Shown piece by piece: positions 51,552 to 59,193 of a DNA stretch of 59,193 nucleotides. The translations under genes and the position numbers were made by a program. This DNA is from CAYLOP01 sp964385305 (GTDB lineage Bacteria; Chloroflexota; Anaerolineae; Anaerolineales; E44-bin32): positions 1 through 59,193 of the forward strand of contig CAYLOP010000004.1 in NCBI GenBank assembly GCA_964385305.1, given 5' to 3'. Under the pieces are notes generated by a model. It did no database searches, had not been told where the DNA came from, and saw only the letters and a program-made list of their open reading frames with translations. Position 1 is the stretch's first letter; the number at the start of each line of letters is the position of its first letter.

Positions 51552-51989
51552 TCACTCGGCTCGGAAGATTGAAAAGATTCTATCCATCACCGTCTGGATA
51601 CTGGACCAACTCGCTGGGAGCACAATAAACGGCTTCACCAATTGACCACTCACCCGCCGCGTCATTCCCGCAGCTTGCTGCACTCTGTCGTCCACCATCC
51701 GCAGCGGACCTGGCAAACGACGCATGAGCCTTCCCACGAAGTAAACCAAAACGCCCACCGCCGAGATAACAAAGATGCCGACCACTATGACCGGTAGTAG
51801 GAGGAACACAAGGGCAGTATCAGCCCAGGTGCTGGCCGTGCTTACTTGTGCTAACATCAAACCCGTGACGATCCCCGCGACAACGAGGAGACCAATGATC
51901 ATGGGCAACCATATCTGGAACCAGATGTGGCGCTTCGTCTCAGGTTTAAGGGGATGCGCTGGTTGTGGCACTGGACGTTTGTGATTCAT
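51552..51989 (-). CDS. Hypothetical membrane protein
   Basis: A 145-residue protein with a Pro-rich cytosolic N-terminus (PVPQPAHPLKPETKRH), two membrane helices (about 28-46 and 58-87), and an amphipathic region that includes RRLPGPLRMVDDRVQQA. No family is recognised. Apparently an operon with the 73-residue protein, divergent from the DUF362 gene. Confidence 0.65.
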   Translation of the reverse strand: MNHKRPVPQPAHPLKPETKRHIWFQIWLPMIIGLLVVAGIVTGLMLAQVSTASTWADTALVFLLLPVIVVGIFVISAVGVLVYFVGRLMRRLPGPLRMVDDRVQQAAGMTRRVSGQLVKPFIVLPASWSSIQTVMDRIFSIFRAE

Positions 51990-52139
51990 TAGTGCGGTTC
52001 TCTCCCATCGTCCTGTATTGTAGCATGCACATCCCTGCCCAAGTAGGGCTATTTAAGAACATCCTTCGATTGAAGCCCAATTCCTACTTTCAGCCTTGGG
52101 TAGAGTGCGTTAGAATGTGCACGTCTGAAGGAGGCGCGC

Positions 52140-53351
52140 ATGTCGAATTTCCCTGGAATAGGTACCGTAGCCGTTCTAAAAACCTCTCCAGAAACGATCT
52201 TGGAAGATATCGTAGAGGTCATGCGACTTGCTAATTTCGAGTCCTCCCTACCTAAAGATGTTCGCACCGGTCTAAAAATCAATATTTCGTGGCAGACCTG
52301 GTATCCCGCTTGTTCTTCCACACCGTGGCAAATCGAAGGCGCGATTAAGGCGCTGCAAGGGGAAAGCTATACCGATATTGTAGGCGTGCACAACGATACC
52401 GTTGTCGTGGATACGCGTGTCGGCGAGTTCAACAACAAACACCGCTTCATCACGGACAAATACAACATACCCTGCATCTACTTATACGAGGAGGATTTTG
52501 AGTGGTTCGAGTACAAACCTAAGCGCCCGCTTCTCGTCCTCCCCAAGGTGTATCCAGAAGGGGTATTCATCCCGAAGGCCCTTGTCGGGATGAACATCAT
52601 CCAGCTTCCTACGGTGAAGACCCATGTGTTCACCACCATCACCGGCGCTATGAAAAATGCATTTGGTGGACTTCTACACCGCAACCGACACTGGACGCAT
52701 GCCGTCATCCACGACACGCTCATCGATTTGCTCATGATCCAACAAGATATCCATCCCGGGATCTTTGCCTTAATGGATGGCACATTTGCCGGGGATGGCC
52801 CAGGTCCACGCGCCATGCGATGGCATGAGAAGAACATCCTCCTCGCCTCCGCCGATCAAGTGGCGATCGATGCCGTTTCTGCAAAACTACAAGGCTTCGA
52901 TCCGATGTCGATCCGCTTCATCCGAGGTGCACATGAACTCGGCCTAGGTGTCGGAGATCCCAGGCAAATAAAAATCGTCGGCTACGACATCGAGGGTGAA
53001 AAACCCTGGGGATTTCGCCAAGAGGACACTTTTGCAAGCTGGGGCCAAAAGACGATCTACCACGGCTTTCTCAAACCCTTTGAGAAGATACTGCTGCAAA
53101 GCCCGCTGGTTCCCTGGGCGTACTTCGCAAGCAACTTCTACCACAACGTCTACTGGTACCCATTTATCGGGCGCAAACGCGTAAGGGAAGCGCTGAAAAC
53201 GCCCTGGGGGCAACTCTTCAAACAATATGGCGATGGTCAAGTCGTGATGCCGGGCATGGAACCGAAAACCGTCGTCCAGGCTGTGATCGGACTCATGGCG
53301 CTGCTCACCTTGATCATCGTCGGCACCATTATGCTTCGTAGCGGCAGATGA
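52140..53351 (+). CDS. DUF362 domain-containing protein
   Basis: A 403-residue protein with the DUF362 pattern: LKINISWQTWYPACSSTPWQ, the central LVGMNIIQLPTVKTHVFTTITGAMKN, MDGTFAGDGPGPR and LLASADQVAIDAVSAKLQGFDP. A C-terminal membrane helix (VVQAVIGLMALLTLIIVGTIM) is present. Many DUF362 proteins have ferredoxin domains; this has none. Function is not known. It overlaps the next gene by four bases (ATGATG), so they form an operon. Confidence 0.82.
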   Translation: MSNFPGIGTVAVLKTSPETILEDIVEVMRLANFESSLPKDVRTGLKINISWQTWYPACSSTPWQIEGAIKALQGESYTDIVGVHNDTVVVDTRVGEFNNKHRFITDKYNIPCIYLYEEDFEWFEYKPKRPLLVLPKVYPEGVFIPKALVGMNIIQLPTVKTHVFTTITGAMKNAFGGLLHRNRHWTHAVIHDTLIDLLMIQQDIHPGIFALMDGTFAGDGPGPRAMRWHEKNILLASADQVAIDAVSAKLQGFDPMSIRFIRGAHELGLGVGDPRQIKIVGYDIEGEKPWGFRQEDTFASWGQKTIYHGFLKPFEKILLQSPLVPWAYFASNFYHNVYWYPFIGRKRVREALKTPWGQLFKQYGDGQVVMPGMEPKTVVQAVIGLMALLTLIIVGTIMLRSGR

Positions 53352-54358
53352 TGCAGCTACGCCGGCGTATTACAATTGGAATAGTTGCAGGATTCATCGT
53401 CGTATTAGCCCTCGTATTGCTTGGCGACGTGCGGGAGGTGTTAAGCCATCTTGCAACCTTCCAATGGTCGCTCACACCCTTCATCCTGCTCGGCACGCTG
53501 TTAAACTACACCCTGCGCTTCTTGAAATGGCATTTCTATTTGGGGCAGATCGGGGTTCGCTCACTCCATTGGCGAGAAAGCGCTCGGTTGTTTGTGGCTG
53601 GTTTCCCGCTCGCCGTCACACCTGGAAAAGTCGGCGAAGCGCTGAAGGGCTTTTGGTTGAATCAAGCTTCCGGTATTGCGATAGCGCGAGGGATCACCGT
53701 CGTTGTGGCGGAAAGGATCAGCGATGGGCTGGCTGTCTTAGCGCTCTCCATGCTGGGCGTCATCGCGTATCCACGCTACTGGCCGGCATTTGCCACCGTC
53801 CTAGCCGCCCTGCTCTTCCTCGTACTGCTCTCGCAAATCCGTCCCCTGGCCATTGCCATCTTGAATTTTGCCGAGCGATGGACACGCATTCGACGTTTCG
53901 TTCACCATCTGCGCGAGTTCTATGAGGGCGCATACACCCTCTTCCGCCCTCGCGCCACACTCCTCGCGGTGAGCCTCGGGACCGTCGCATGGCTCGGTGA
54001 AGGTGTCGCCATGTACCTGATCTTGATAGGCCTTGGCATCCCAGGTGGTCTTCACACCCTCTCGATCGCGATATTCGTGCTGTCCTTCTCAACGATCATC
54101 GGCGCTGTGTCCGCCCTTCCAGGCGGACTGGGGGCAGCTGAAGTAAGCATTGCTGGCATGCTCGGCTGGCTGCTCCACCTGCCCGCCAGCATCGCAGCCT
54201 CCGCCACGCTGCTGATCCGCTTCGCCACGTTATGGTTTGGCGTGACGCTAGGATTGGGAACTTGGGCAGTATCACCCCACCTTCTCGTGCCCAGAGATGA
54301 CGTCGAACGAGCATTTTTCAGGGGTGAGAACCACGAGCCCAGTGAGATACAATCTTGA
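53348..54358 (+). CDS. Flippase-like membrane protein (LPG synthase TM/UPF0104)
   Basis: A 336-residue polytopic protein with about eight helices and the family pattern: LLNYTLRFLKWHFYL, FPLAVTPGKVGEALKGFWL, VVVAERISDGLAVLAL and SALPGGLGAAEVSIAGML. Similar proteins include the membrane part of lysyl-phosphatidylglycerol synthase and archaeal AglD-related proteins. The substrate is unknown; perhaps a lipid-linked sugar or lipid. Confidence 0.85.
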   Translation: MMQLRRRITIGIVAGFIVVLALVLLGDVREVLSHLATFQWSLTPFILLGTLLNYTLRFLKWHFYLGQIGVRSLHWRESARLFVAGFPLAVTPGKVGEALKGFWLNQASGIAIARGITVVVAERISDGLAVLALSMLGVIAYPRYWPAFATVLAALLFLVLLSQIRPLAIAILNFAERWTRIRRFVHHLREFYEGAYTLFRPRATLLAVSLGTVAWLGEGVAMYLILIGLGIPGGLHTLSIAIFVLSFSTIIGAVSALPGGLGAAEVSIAGMLGWLLHLPASIAASATLLIRFATLWFGVTLGLGTWAVSPHLLVPRDDVERAFFRGENHEPSEIQS

Positions 54359-54380
54359 CAACGAGGATCTGAGCCGACAT

Positions 54381-55067
54381 ATGACGCAAATCCAGGTGGA
54401 ATTCCACTGCCATACCTACCATTCGAAGGATAGTCTCCTTCCGCCCGAGCGGATATTGCAGCTTTGTGAGAAACGAGGGATCAACAAGGTCGCGATCACC
54501 GACCACGACACCATCGCGGGCGCACTTAAAGCCGCTCAGCTAGACCCTGATCGGGTGATCATCGGGGAGGAGATCATGACCACGCAGGGAGAAATCCTGG
54601 GGTACTTCGTTCAGGAAGAGATCCCACCGGGCCTGACCCCGCAGCGAACGATTGCTTTATTGAGAGAGCAAGGCGCTTTCGTCAGCGTCTCGCACCCGTT
54701 TGACACAATCCGTAAAGGCTCGTGGCAGGAGCAAGACCTCAACCAGATCCTTCCCTTGGTCGACGCAATAGAAATCTGCAACGCGCGCACCATGTGGGAT
54801 GGGCCAAATGTCAGAGCGGCAGAACTCGCCTCCCGTGTGAACCTCCTGGGAACCGCCGGCTCGGATGCCCATGCTGCCTTGGAGGTGGGTCGGATCGTCA
54901 TGCGTCTTCCAGCCTTTTATGATGCGAAGAGCATGCGCCTGGCGCTTGAGGGTGCCGAGATCATCGGGCGCCGATCCTCACCCCTCGTCCATTTCTACTC
55001 GCGTTACGCGAAGTACAGGAAAGCCCTGGGATGGCAGCCCCCGAAATTCCGCCATCCTCATGATTGA
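54381..55067 (+). CDS. PHP-domain metal-dependent phosphoesterase
   Basis: A 228-residue PHP protein. The metal motifs are visible: EFHCHTYHSKDS, ITDHDTIAGALKA, GEEIMTTQGEILGYF, VSVSHPFD and TAGSDAHAALEVG. It is similar to TrpH/RNase AM-like or nucleoside-diphosphate phosphatases of this family; specific substrate unknown. I chose ATG 54381; an in-frame ATG at 54297 would overlap the previous gene. Confidence 0.88.
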   Translation: MTQIQVEFHCHTYHSKDSLLPPERILQLCEKRGINKVAITDHDTIAGALKAAQLDPDRVIIGEEIMTTQGEILGYFVQEEIPPGLTPQRTIALLREQGAFVSVSHPFDTIRKGSWQEQDLNQILPLVDAIEICNARTMWDGPNVRAAELASRVNLLGTAGSDAHAALEVGRIVMRLPAFYDAKSMRLALEGAEIIGRRSSPLVHFYSRYAKYRKALGWQPPKFRHPHD

Positions 55068-55229
55068 TGCACAACCTGGCATCGGAAGTCCCACCCATCA
55101 ATCAATTTATTTAATGGTTGAAAGGCGTACACGGAAGGTCCCTTACACCTGGACTTCGGAGTCATTCGTTCGAGGACATGGAACTGTAGCCGGGGGTGCA
55201 TCGAGCACCCTGGGACGAAACTCGCTGTA

Positions 55230-56738
55230 TCACTCCTTCTTCCGTAGATGCGGGAATAGGATGACCTCCCGAATCGTAGATTGATCGGTAAGGAGCATGG
55301 TGAGGCGGTCGACTCCCATGCCGAAACCGCCGTTCGGGGGCATCCCATAGCGCATCGCTCGCAGGTAATCCTCATCCATCGGATGGCGCTCTTCATCATC
55401 GGCATCGTAGTCGCGCCCCATCTCCTTGAATCGCGCATCTTGATCGAGAGGGTCATTGAGCTCTGTGAAGGCATTACAGAGCTCCATACCGCCCACAAAA
55501 CCCTCGAAACGCTCCACAATATGCGGATCGCCTGGCAGGCTCTTTGCTAGTGGGGATATATCACGCGGGTAGTTATAGACGAACGTAGGCTGGATCAGCT
55601 CCGGTTCAACGCAGCTCGTAAGGAGCGAGTCGATCAACTTGCCACGCGTGGAGCGCTCAGAAGGTTGATGCCCCCGTTCGACCATCTCCGCCCTTAATGT
55701 TTCGGCTGTTGGATGTTTGGCGAGATCGATGCCTGTTTTTTCGAGGATAACCTGATGCAATTCTACTCTTCGCCAGGGCGGCGAGAGGTCGATAGAATGA
55801 CCGCCGTATTCAACCGTTCTCGAGCCTACCGCTTGCTCTGCAGCATAGGCCACCATCTCTTCCGTCAGAGCCATGACCTCTTCATAATCGGCGTATGCCA
55901 TGTAGAACTCGAGCTGTGTAAACTCGGGATTGTGCTTGAAGGAAACACCCTCATTGCGGAAATCACGGCCGATCTCATAAACCCGCTCTAGGCCGCCAAC
56001 CAGGAGACGCTTGAGGTAGAGTTCGAAGGAGATCCGCAGATACAAATCCTGGTGGAGTTGATTGTGATGCGTGATGAATGGTTTTGCCGCCGCCCCGCCA
56101 TAAATCGGCTGCAGGATGGGCGTCTCGACCTCCAAGAAGCCGCGTGAGTCTAGGAAGTTTTGCAGGGCGCGAATGATCTTGGCGCGCATACGGAAGATCT
56201 CGCGCACCTCAACGTTGACTGCCAAATCAGCGTATCGCTGGCGATAACGCGCCTCCGGATCAGCAAAGGCGCTATGGACGATGCGCTCTCCATCTTTGAT
56301 CTCCTCTTTTGCTGCCGGCAGCGGAGCGAGCGCCTTGGAGAGCATCGTAAATGTATCCACACGCAAGCTAATCTCGCCCGTGCGCGTGCGGAACATCGTG
56401 CCATGCGCTTGCACAAAATCACCTAGATCAAAGGCTTCGTCAAAGAGCCCCATCGGCTCCTCGCCTACGTCATCCCTGCGCAGGTAGAGCTGCAAGCGTC
56501 CTTCTCCATCCTCGATATGTGCGAAGGTGCTCTTTCCCATCTTGCGAATCGAACGCAGGCGCCCGGCAACCGTCACCACAATGTCTTCCCCCTTCTTGGC
56601 ATCCTCATAAGCCGTGATCGCTTCTTGGCTGGTGTGGGTTCGCGTTGTGCGGCGCGGGAAGGGTTCTATCCCGGCTTCCCGCAATCGATTCAATTTCTCC
56701 AAACGCACACGTTCAAGTTCACTCCATTCCATCATCAT
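55230..56738 (-). CDS. lysS: Lysyl-tRNA synthetase, class II
   Basis: Charges tRNA-Lys. The 502 residues have an OB-fold anticodon domain (about 55-145, VTVAGRLRSIRKMGKSTFAHI), then the class II core: motif 1 area (RYRQRYADL), motif 2 FRNEGVSFKHNPEFTQLEFY and motif 3 GGFGMGVDRLTMLL. Complete and of normal length. Its substrate tRNA-Lys is encoded 1.7 kb away. It is separated from greA by a strong hairpin. Confidence 0.95.
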   Translation of the reverse strand: MMMEWSELERVRLEKLNRLREAGIEPFPRRTTRTHTSQEAITAYEDAKKGEDIVVTVAGRLRSIRKMGKSTFAHIEDGEGRLQLYLRRDDVGEEPMGLFDEAFDLGDFVQAHGTMFRTRTGEISLRVDTFTMLSKALAPLPAAKEEIKDGERIVHSAFADPEARYRQRYADLAVNVEVREIFRMRAKIIRALQNFLDSRGFLEVETPILQPIYGGAAAKPFITHHNQLHQDLYLRISFELYLKRLLVGGLERVYEIGRDFRNEGVSFKHNPEFTQLEFYMAYADYEEVMALTEEMVAYAAEQAVGSRTVEYGGHSIDLSPPWRRVELHQVILEKTGIDLAKHPTAETLRAEMVERGHQPSERSTRGKLIDSLLTSCVEPELIQPTFVYNYPRDISPLAKSLPGDPHIVERFEGFVGGMELCNAFTELNDPLDQDARFKEMGRDYDADDEERHPMDEDYLRAMRYGMPPNGGFGMGVDRLTMLLTDQSTIREVILFPHLRKKE

Positions 56739-56879
56739 GCTCAACTTTCTCTTTATTATGTGAGATCACGCATTTCGCGGCGTTAGGTTCTCGCCTCCGA
56801 AACACGGAGAAGCGCGCAGCTTGGGCATAGACATGGGCATCCGTTGGTTCGGAAAAGGCCTCCCTCGTGCTTTTCCGTT

Positions 56880-56925
56880 AGTGTACACGAAAAGCGCCCC
56901 GCACGGCGAAGCTCGTGCGGGGCGC
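56880..56925 (-). terminator. Strong terminator after greA
   Basis: A perfect 12-bp GC-rich stem (56894-56905 with 56914-56925) with an eight-base loop, followed on the minus strand by TTTTCGTGT. It lies between greA (ends 56943) and lysS. Confidence 0.88.
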
Positions 56926-56942
56926 AATGCTGATCCCCGATG

Positions 56943-57410
56943 TCACTTAATCTTGACGATTCGGAAGCGCAATATGCCTGCAGGCGCTTTGACTTCAACA
57001 TCGTCGCCCACGGCGTGGTTTAGCAATGCCTGTCCGAGAGGTGATTCATTCGAAATCAGACCCTCTTTTGGATTGGCCTCCGCCGCGCCAACAATCGTGT
57101 ATTTTTCTCGCTTCTGCCCATCCTGCTTGATAGTGACGGTGCTGCCGATCGTCACAACGCCCGATGTCTCGGTGGGTTCGATGAGTTTTGCCACCGCCAA
57201 CATATGCTCAAGCTCCAGGATGCGGCCTTCGACAAAAGCCTGTTCATTCTTCGCGGCTTCGTATTCTGCATTGTCGATCAGCTCGCCGCCCTCCATCGCT
57301 TCATGTAACCGCTGAGCGACCTCTTGTCTTCGGACGGTTTGAAGATTGATGAGCTCTTCCTTGAGTTTTTTTTCACCCTCAGCGGTGATATAGATTGCTT
57401 GGTTCCCCAT
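56943..57410 (-). CDS. greA: Transcription elongation factor GreA
   Basis: Rescues backtracked RNA polymerase by stimulating transcript cleavage. 155 residues: the N-terminal coiled coil (YITAEGEKKLKEELINLQTV and GELIDNAEYEAAKNEQAFVE, with the acidic tip residues Asp and Glu) and the C-terminal FKBP-like part (SNESPLGQALLNHAVGDDVEV). The start at 57410 fits the family; GTG 57422 is possible. Confidence 0.95.
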   Translation of the reverse strand: MGNQAIYITAEGEKKLKEELINLQTVRRQEVAQRLHEAMEGGELIDNAEYEAAKNEQAFVEGRILELEHMLAVAKLIEPTETSGVVTIGSTVTIKQDGQKREKYTIVGAAEANPKEGLISNESPLGQALLNHAVGDDVEVKAPAGILRFRIVKIK

Positions 57411-57481
57411 TCGGATCCCCACTTACTTAGATACGGTCTGCCACACGGTACGCCGGCTCTATTTGTAGTTTAAGAAAAGAA

Positions 57482-57499
57482 CTGAGAGAACGCTCTCAG
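57482..57499 (-). terminator. Hairpin after PIG-L gene
   Basis: CTGAGAG/CTCTCAG arms with a four-base loop. On the minus strand it is followed by TTCTTTTCTT, and on the plus strand by CCCGTTTTTT, so it may work both ways. It lies 93 bases past the deacetylase gene. Confidence 0.7.
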
Positions 57500-57591
57500 C
57501 CCGTTTTTTGTTTGGCGGCGACATGATAGCACAACTTGTCTCACATGTCCAGCAGACCCAGGAACTACTTTTTCCTGGTAGTACCCTGCAC

Positions 57592-58323
57592 CTAACGGGG
57601 TGCGAACAGCCAGACACCACCTGCCGTTTCAAGATACTCGTTGAGTTCACGTGCAAGCTGTGCAGCATCATCCCAGAAAGTCGAAATTTGCGAGCGATAG
57701 CGCAAGATCGCCTCGACCCACACATCGACGGCAGCCTCGCTGAGGGACACCGCGATTTGTTGGCCAGCCGGCCAGCCGAGATCGTCCGGCAATGGGCGAT
57801 CCCGGGCGGCGTACGGAAAGTCCTGGTAGTACCACAGTTCGCGAACGACCGTCTCGGCCGCAACCCTCACCAGGCGGTGATCGACATGGCCCCCAATGCC
57901 CAAGGGGCAGTAGACCCGATCCACCCCAGCACAAGCCCGGTCGAGTTCCTGCGTGATTCTCCTAAGCAGAACCTCTTCGGATTCGTGCACATCGCCGAAG
58001 AGGGCATCTTCTGTAGTGTAGATCGGCGCTCCGTCCGGCCCTAGGCGGTAGATCGCATCAGGGAATTCGAGATGTGCGTAGCTCGCGCCCAGAAATGTAC
58101 AGGCCTGCGCATCCTCTTCCCGCCGCGCGGCGACAGGGGATGCGGATCCGCCCCAGCGCTCCTCGAGCTCGGTTGCAAGCGCTGAAAGCCCACCTGCCGG
58201 TGGATCACCTGCATAGATCGTGAGGACCGTCACGCGCTCTCCCTGCGCTGTCTGCTGGGCGATGAGCCCGCCGCAGGAGTAGACGGCGTCGTCCAAGTGT
58301 GGTGAGAGGTAAAGATGCTGCAT
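57592..58323 (-). CDS. PIG-L family deacetylase
   Basis: Zinc-dependent N-acetylglucosaminyl-type deacetylase, 243 residues. The motif YLSPHLDDAVYSCGG has the zinc ligands (the usual AHPDD is SPHLDD here), and the later GGHVDHR the third His. Related enzymes act on GlcNAc-inositol, mycothiol or bacillithiol precursors and antibiotics; the substrate here is unknown. The start at 58323 is chosen because the motif begins a few residues on and a TATAAT lies just upstream; an open frame goes on to 58437 but without family features. Confidence 0.86.
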   Translation of the reverse strand: MQHLYLSPHLDDAVYSCGGLIAQQTAQGERVTVLTIYAGDPPAGGLSALATELEERWGGSASPVAARREEDAQACTFLGASYAHLEFPDAIYRLGPDGAPIYTTEDALFGDVHESEEVLLRRITQELDRACAGVDRVYCPLGIGGHVDHRLVRVAAETVVRELWYYQDFPYAARDRPLPDDLGWPAGQQIAVSLSEAAVDVWVEAILRYRSQISTFWDDAAQLARELNEYLETAGGVWLFAPR

Positions 58324-58332
58324 CGTGCTGAG

Positions 58333-58338
58333 ATTATA
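58333..58338 (-). promoter_or_regulatory. -10 box of PIG-L gene, nearly leaderless
   Basis: A perfect TATAAT (minus strand) ends nine bases before the ATG at 58323, so transcription should start at or next to the start codon. There is no ribosome binding site. Confidence 0.55.
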
Positions 58339-58448
58339 GCCCGTAATCGAGCGGCCCTCAGAACAGAGCTGAGTTCTTCTTCTTCTGCACCTGTTGGAAA
58401 AGATTCCGTTGACGCCCCCAAGCGGGGGATGATACAATCAGCCACGCT

Positions 58449-58521
58449 GCGCCGTTAGCTCAATCGGCAGAGCAGGGGCCTTTTAAGCCCAAGGTTACAG
58501 GTTCGATTCCTGTACGGCGCA
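58449..58521 (+). tRNA. tRNA-Lys (anticodon TTT)
   Basis: A 73-base cloverleaf. The acceptor stem is GCGCCGT/ACGGCGC with discriminator A, the D-arm GCTC/GAGC, the anticodon loop CTTTTAA, and the T-arm ACAGG-TTCGATT-CCTGT. The first anticodon-stem pair is a G-A mismatch. CCA is not encoded. Confidence 0.95.
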
Positions 58522-58537
58522 CTCACTCAAAAACACG

Positions 58538-58564
58538 AAATCCCGCATGAAACGCGGGATTTTT
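58538..58564 (+). terminator. Terminator after tRNA-Lys
   Basis: AAATCCCGC/GCGGGATTT arms (58538-58546, 58554-58562), seven-base loop, then TT. It lies 17 bases after the tRNA. The remaining stretch to 58794 is AT-rich and shows no gene. Confidence 0.85.
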
Positions 58565-58794
58565 GCTTTCAATATCTGCCTTTATCAGAAATACTGTTGT
58601 CAATTTCTCTTTCTGTCCCTATAGGATAATGTAAGGTTTTTTCTTTAATTTTCGGCTTTTACATCGCAAAAAGTAGAGATAAATCCACATCTTCATTGCA
58701 AGATAAGTGTTTTATCATAATGAAACACATACTCGTCTTTAAGATAGTTTGCACAATACTCGCCTACCATTTCTTTTAGTGAAAGGGAAATAAA

Positions 58795-59118
58795 ATGAAT
58801 ACTGCTAATATTGGGAAATGGGCCTTTATTCTTGGCCTGGTTGTTGCCGTGCTCGCCGGGCTTTTATTTCAACCCGCCTGGGCGATCTGGGTGCTGGCGA
58901 TCCTGGGTGTGATTGTCGGCTTTCTCAATGTCACCGCCGAAGATACGCGAGGATTTTTGTTGGCTGCGATTGCGTTAACTCTTTCCGCGACGGCGCTAAA
59001 TACCTTACCCGTCGTGGGGACGGCTTTTTCATATATCCTGCCGTTTGTGGTAGCCTTTGTCGCTGGTGCGACGATCGTGGTCGCATTTAAAGAACTGTTC
59101 CAGACCGCCCGAAGTTAA
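58795..59118 (+). CDS. Hypothetical small membrane protein
   Basis: A 107-residue very hydrophobic protein with four helices (about 8-25, 28-46, 53-70 and 76-98). AAGGGA precedes the ATG. The motif VGFLNVTAEDTRGFLLAAIAL recurs in small archaeal and bacterial membrane proteins of unknown role, as far as I recall. The gene stands alone between two terminators. Confidence 0.75.
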   Translation: MNTANIGKWAFILGLVVAVLAGLLFQPAWAIWVLAILGVIVGFLNVTAEDTRGFLLAAIALTLSATALNTLPVVGTAFSYILPFVVAFVAGATIVVAFKELFQTARS

Positions 59119-59140
59119 TACGCATTAACTACCCAAGATG

Positions 59141-59173
59141 CAAAAGCAGGTGGCAGATCGCTGCCTGCTTTTG
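59141..59173 (+). terminator. Terminator after small membrane protein
   Basis: CAAAAGCA/TGCTTTTG outer stem and GGCAG/CTGCC inner stem, with a three-base bulge and an ATCG loop, followed by TTGTG. It lies 22 bases past the stop. Confidence 0.82.
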
Positions 59174-59193
59174 TTGTGAGGACATCAGGAAGG

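Noticed and set aside
1..59193. CRISPR arrays, insertion sequences, prophage genes
   Set aside because: No regularly spaced repeats, transposase or phage proteins were seen; the only exact long repeat is the gap-edge duplication.

Overview
This window (59,193 bases, moderate GC, one 100-N scaffold gap) is a bacterial chromosome segment, probably from a draft or metagenome assembly. The gene content suggests a Chloroflexota/Anaerolineae-like bacterium. The reasons are many Ser/Thr/Pro-rich lipoproteins and secreted proteins, a SAM hydroxide adenosyltransferase next to murA, a Gram-positive-type YidC, a transmembrane Ser/Thr kinase with a beta-propeller sensor, and a minimal TatA/TatC pair. This assignment is inference from gene content, with no database search behind it.

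Layout. (1) 1-8.0 kb, minus strand: a purine uptake and catabolism cluster. It holds two substrate-binding lipoproteins (one cut by the left edge), a frameshifted carbamate kinase, a decayed carbamate kinase relic, a YgeW-type knotted carbamoyltransferase, a GntR/UTRA regulator, adenine deaminase and an 8-oxoguanine deaminase, followed by folD. (2) 9.2-17.3 kb: a membrane Ser/Thr kinase, an M14 peptidase lipoprotein, NfuA, an ECF sigma/anti-sigma pair and the primary sigma factor. (3) 17.5-21 kb: a scaffold gap flanked by an exact 55-bp duplication, then gyrB and a membrane protein. (4) 21-34 kb, plus strand: housekeeping genes. These are the DUF62 SAM hydrolase, murA, rpmH-rnpA-yidD-(PQQ propeller lipoprotein)-yidC-jag-(PfkB kinase)-parA-parB, a PanE-like reductase, fabG, an Asp23 protein, nusB, tatA and tatC. 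The rpmH-to-parB order is typical of origin-proximal regions. (5) 34-41 kb: a thiolase-like/DUF35 pair, secreted proteins and an acyl-CoA dehydrogenase. (6) 41-44 kb: a thioredoxin-like gene with an in-frame TGA in its CxxC motif, divergent from ftcD, with a CRP-type palindrome between them. (7) 44-51 kb, minus: a substrate-binding/CapA fusion and an ABC-2/HlyD exporter controlled by a TetR repressor. (8) 51-59 kb: DUF362, a flippase-like protein, a PHP phosphoesterase, lysS, greA, a PIG-L deacetylase, tRNA-Lys and a small membrane protein.

The strongest candidates for something new are these. First, a probable selenocysteine-containing thioredoxin-like protein (41590-42105, minus): TGA sits at the first position of a W-U-P-N-C motif, and a hairpin downstream fits the bacterial SECIS rules for spacing and loop guanine. 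Its 5' end is damaged, so decay is the alternative reading. Second, a thiolase-like/DUF35 gene pair in which the thiolase nucleophilic cysteine and all four zinc-ribbon cysteines of the partner have been lost together, which suggests non-thiolase chemistry such as aldol cleavage. Others are a perfect TGTGA-N6-TCACA site upstream of ftcD and a MurA with Asp in place of the fosfomycin-target Cys.
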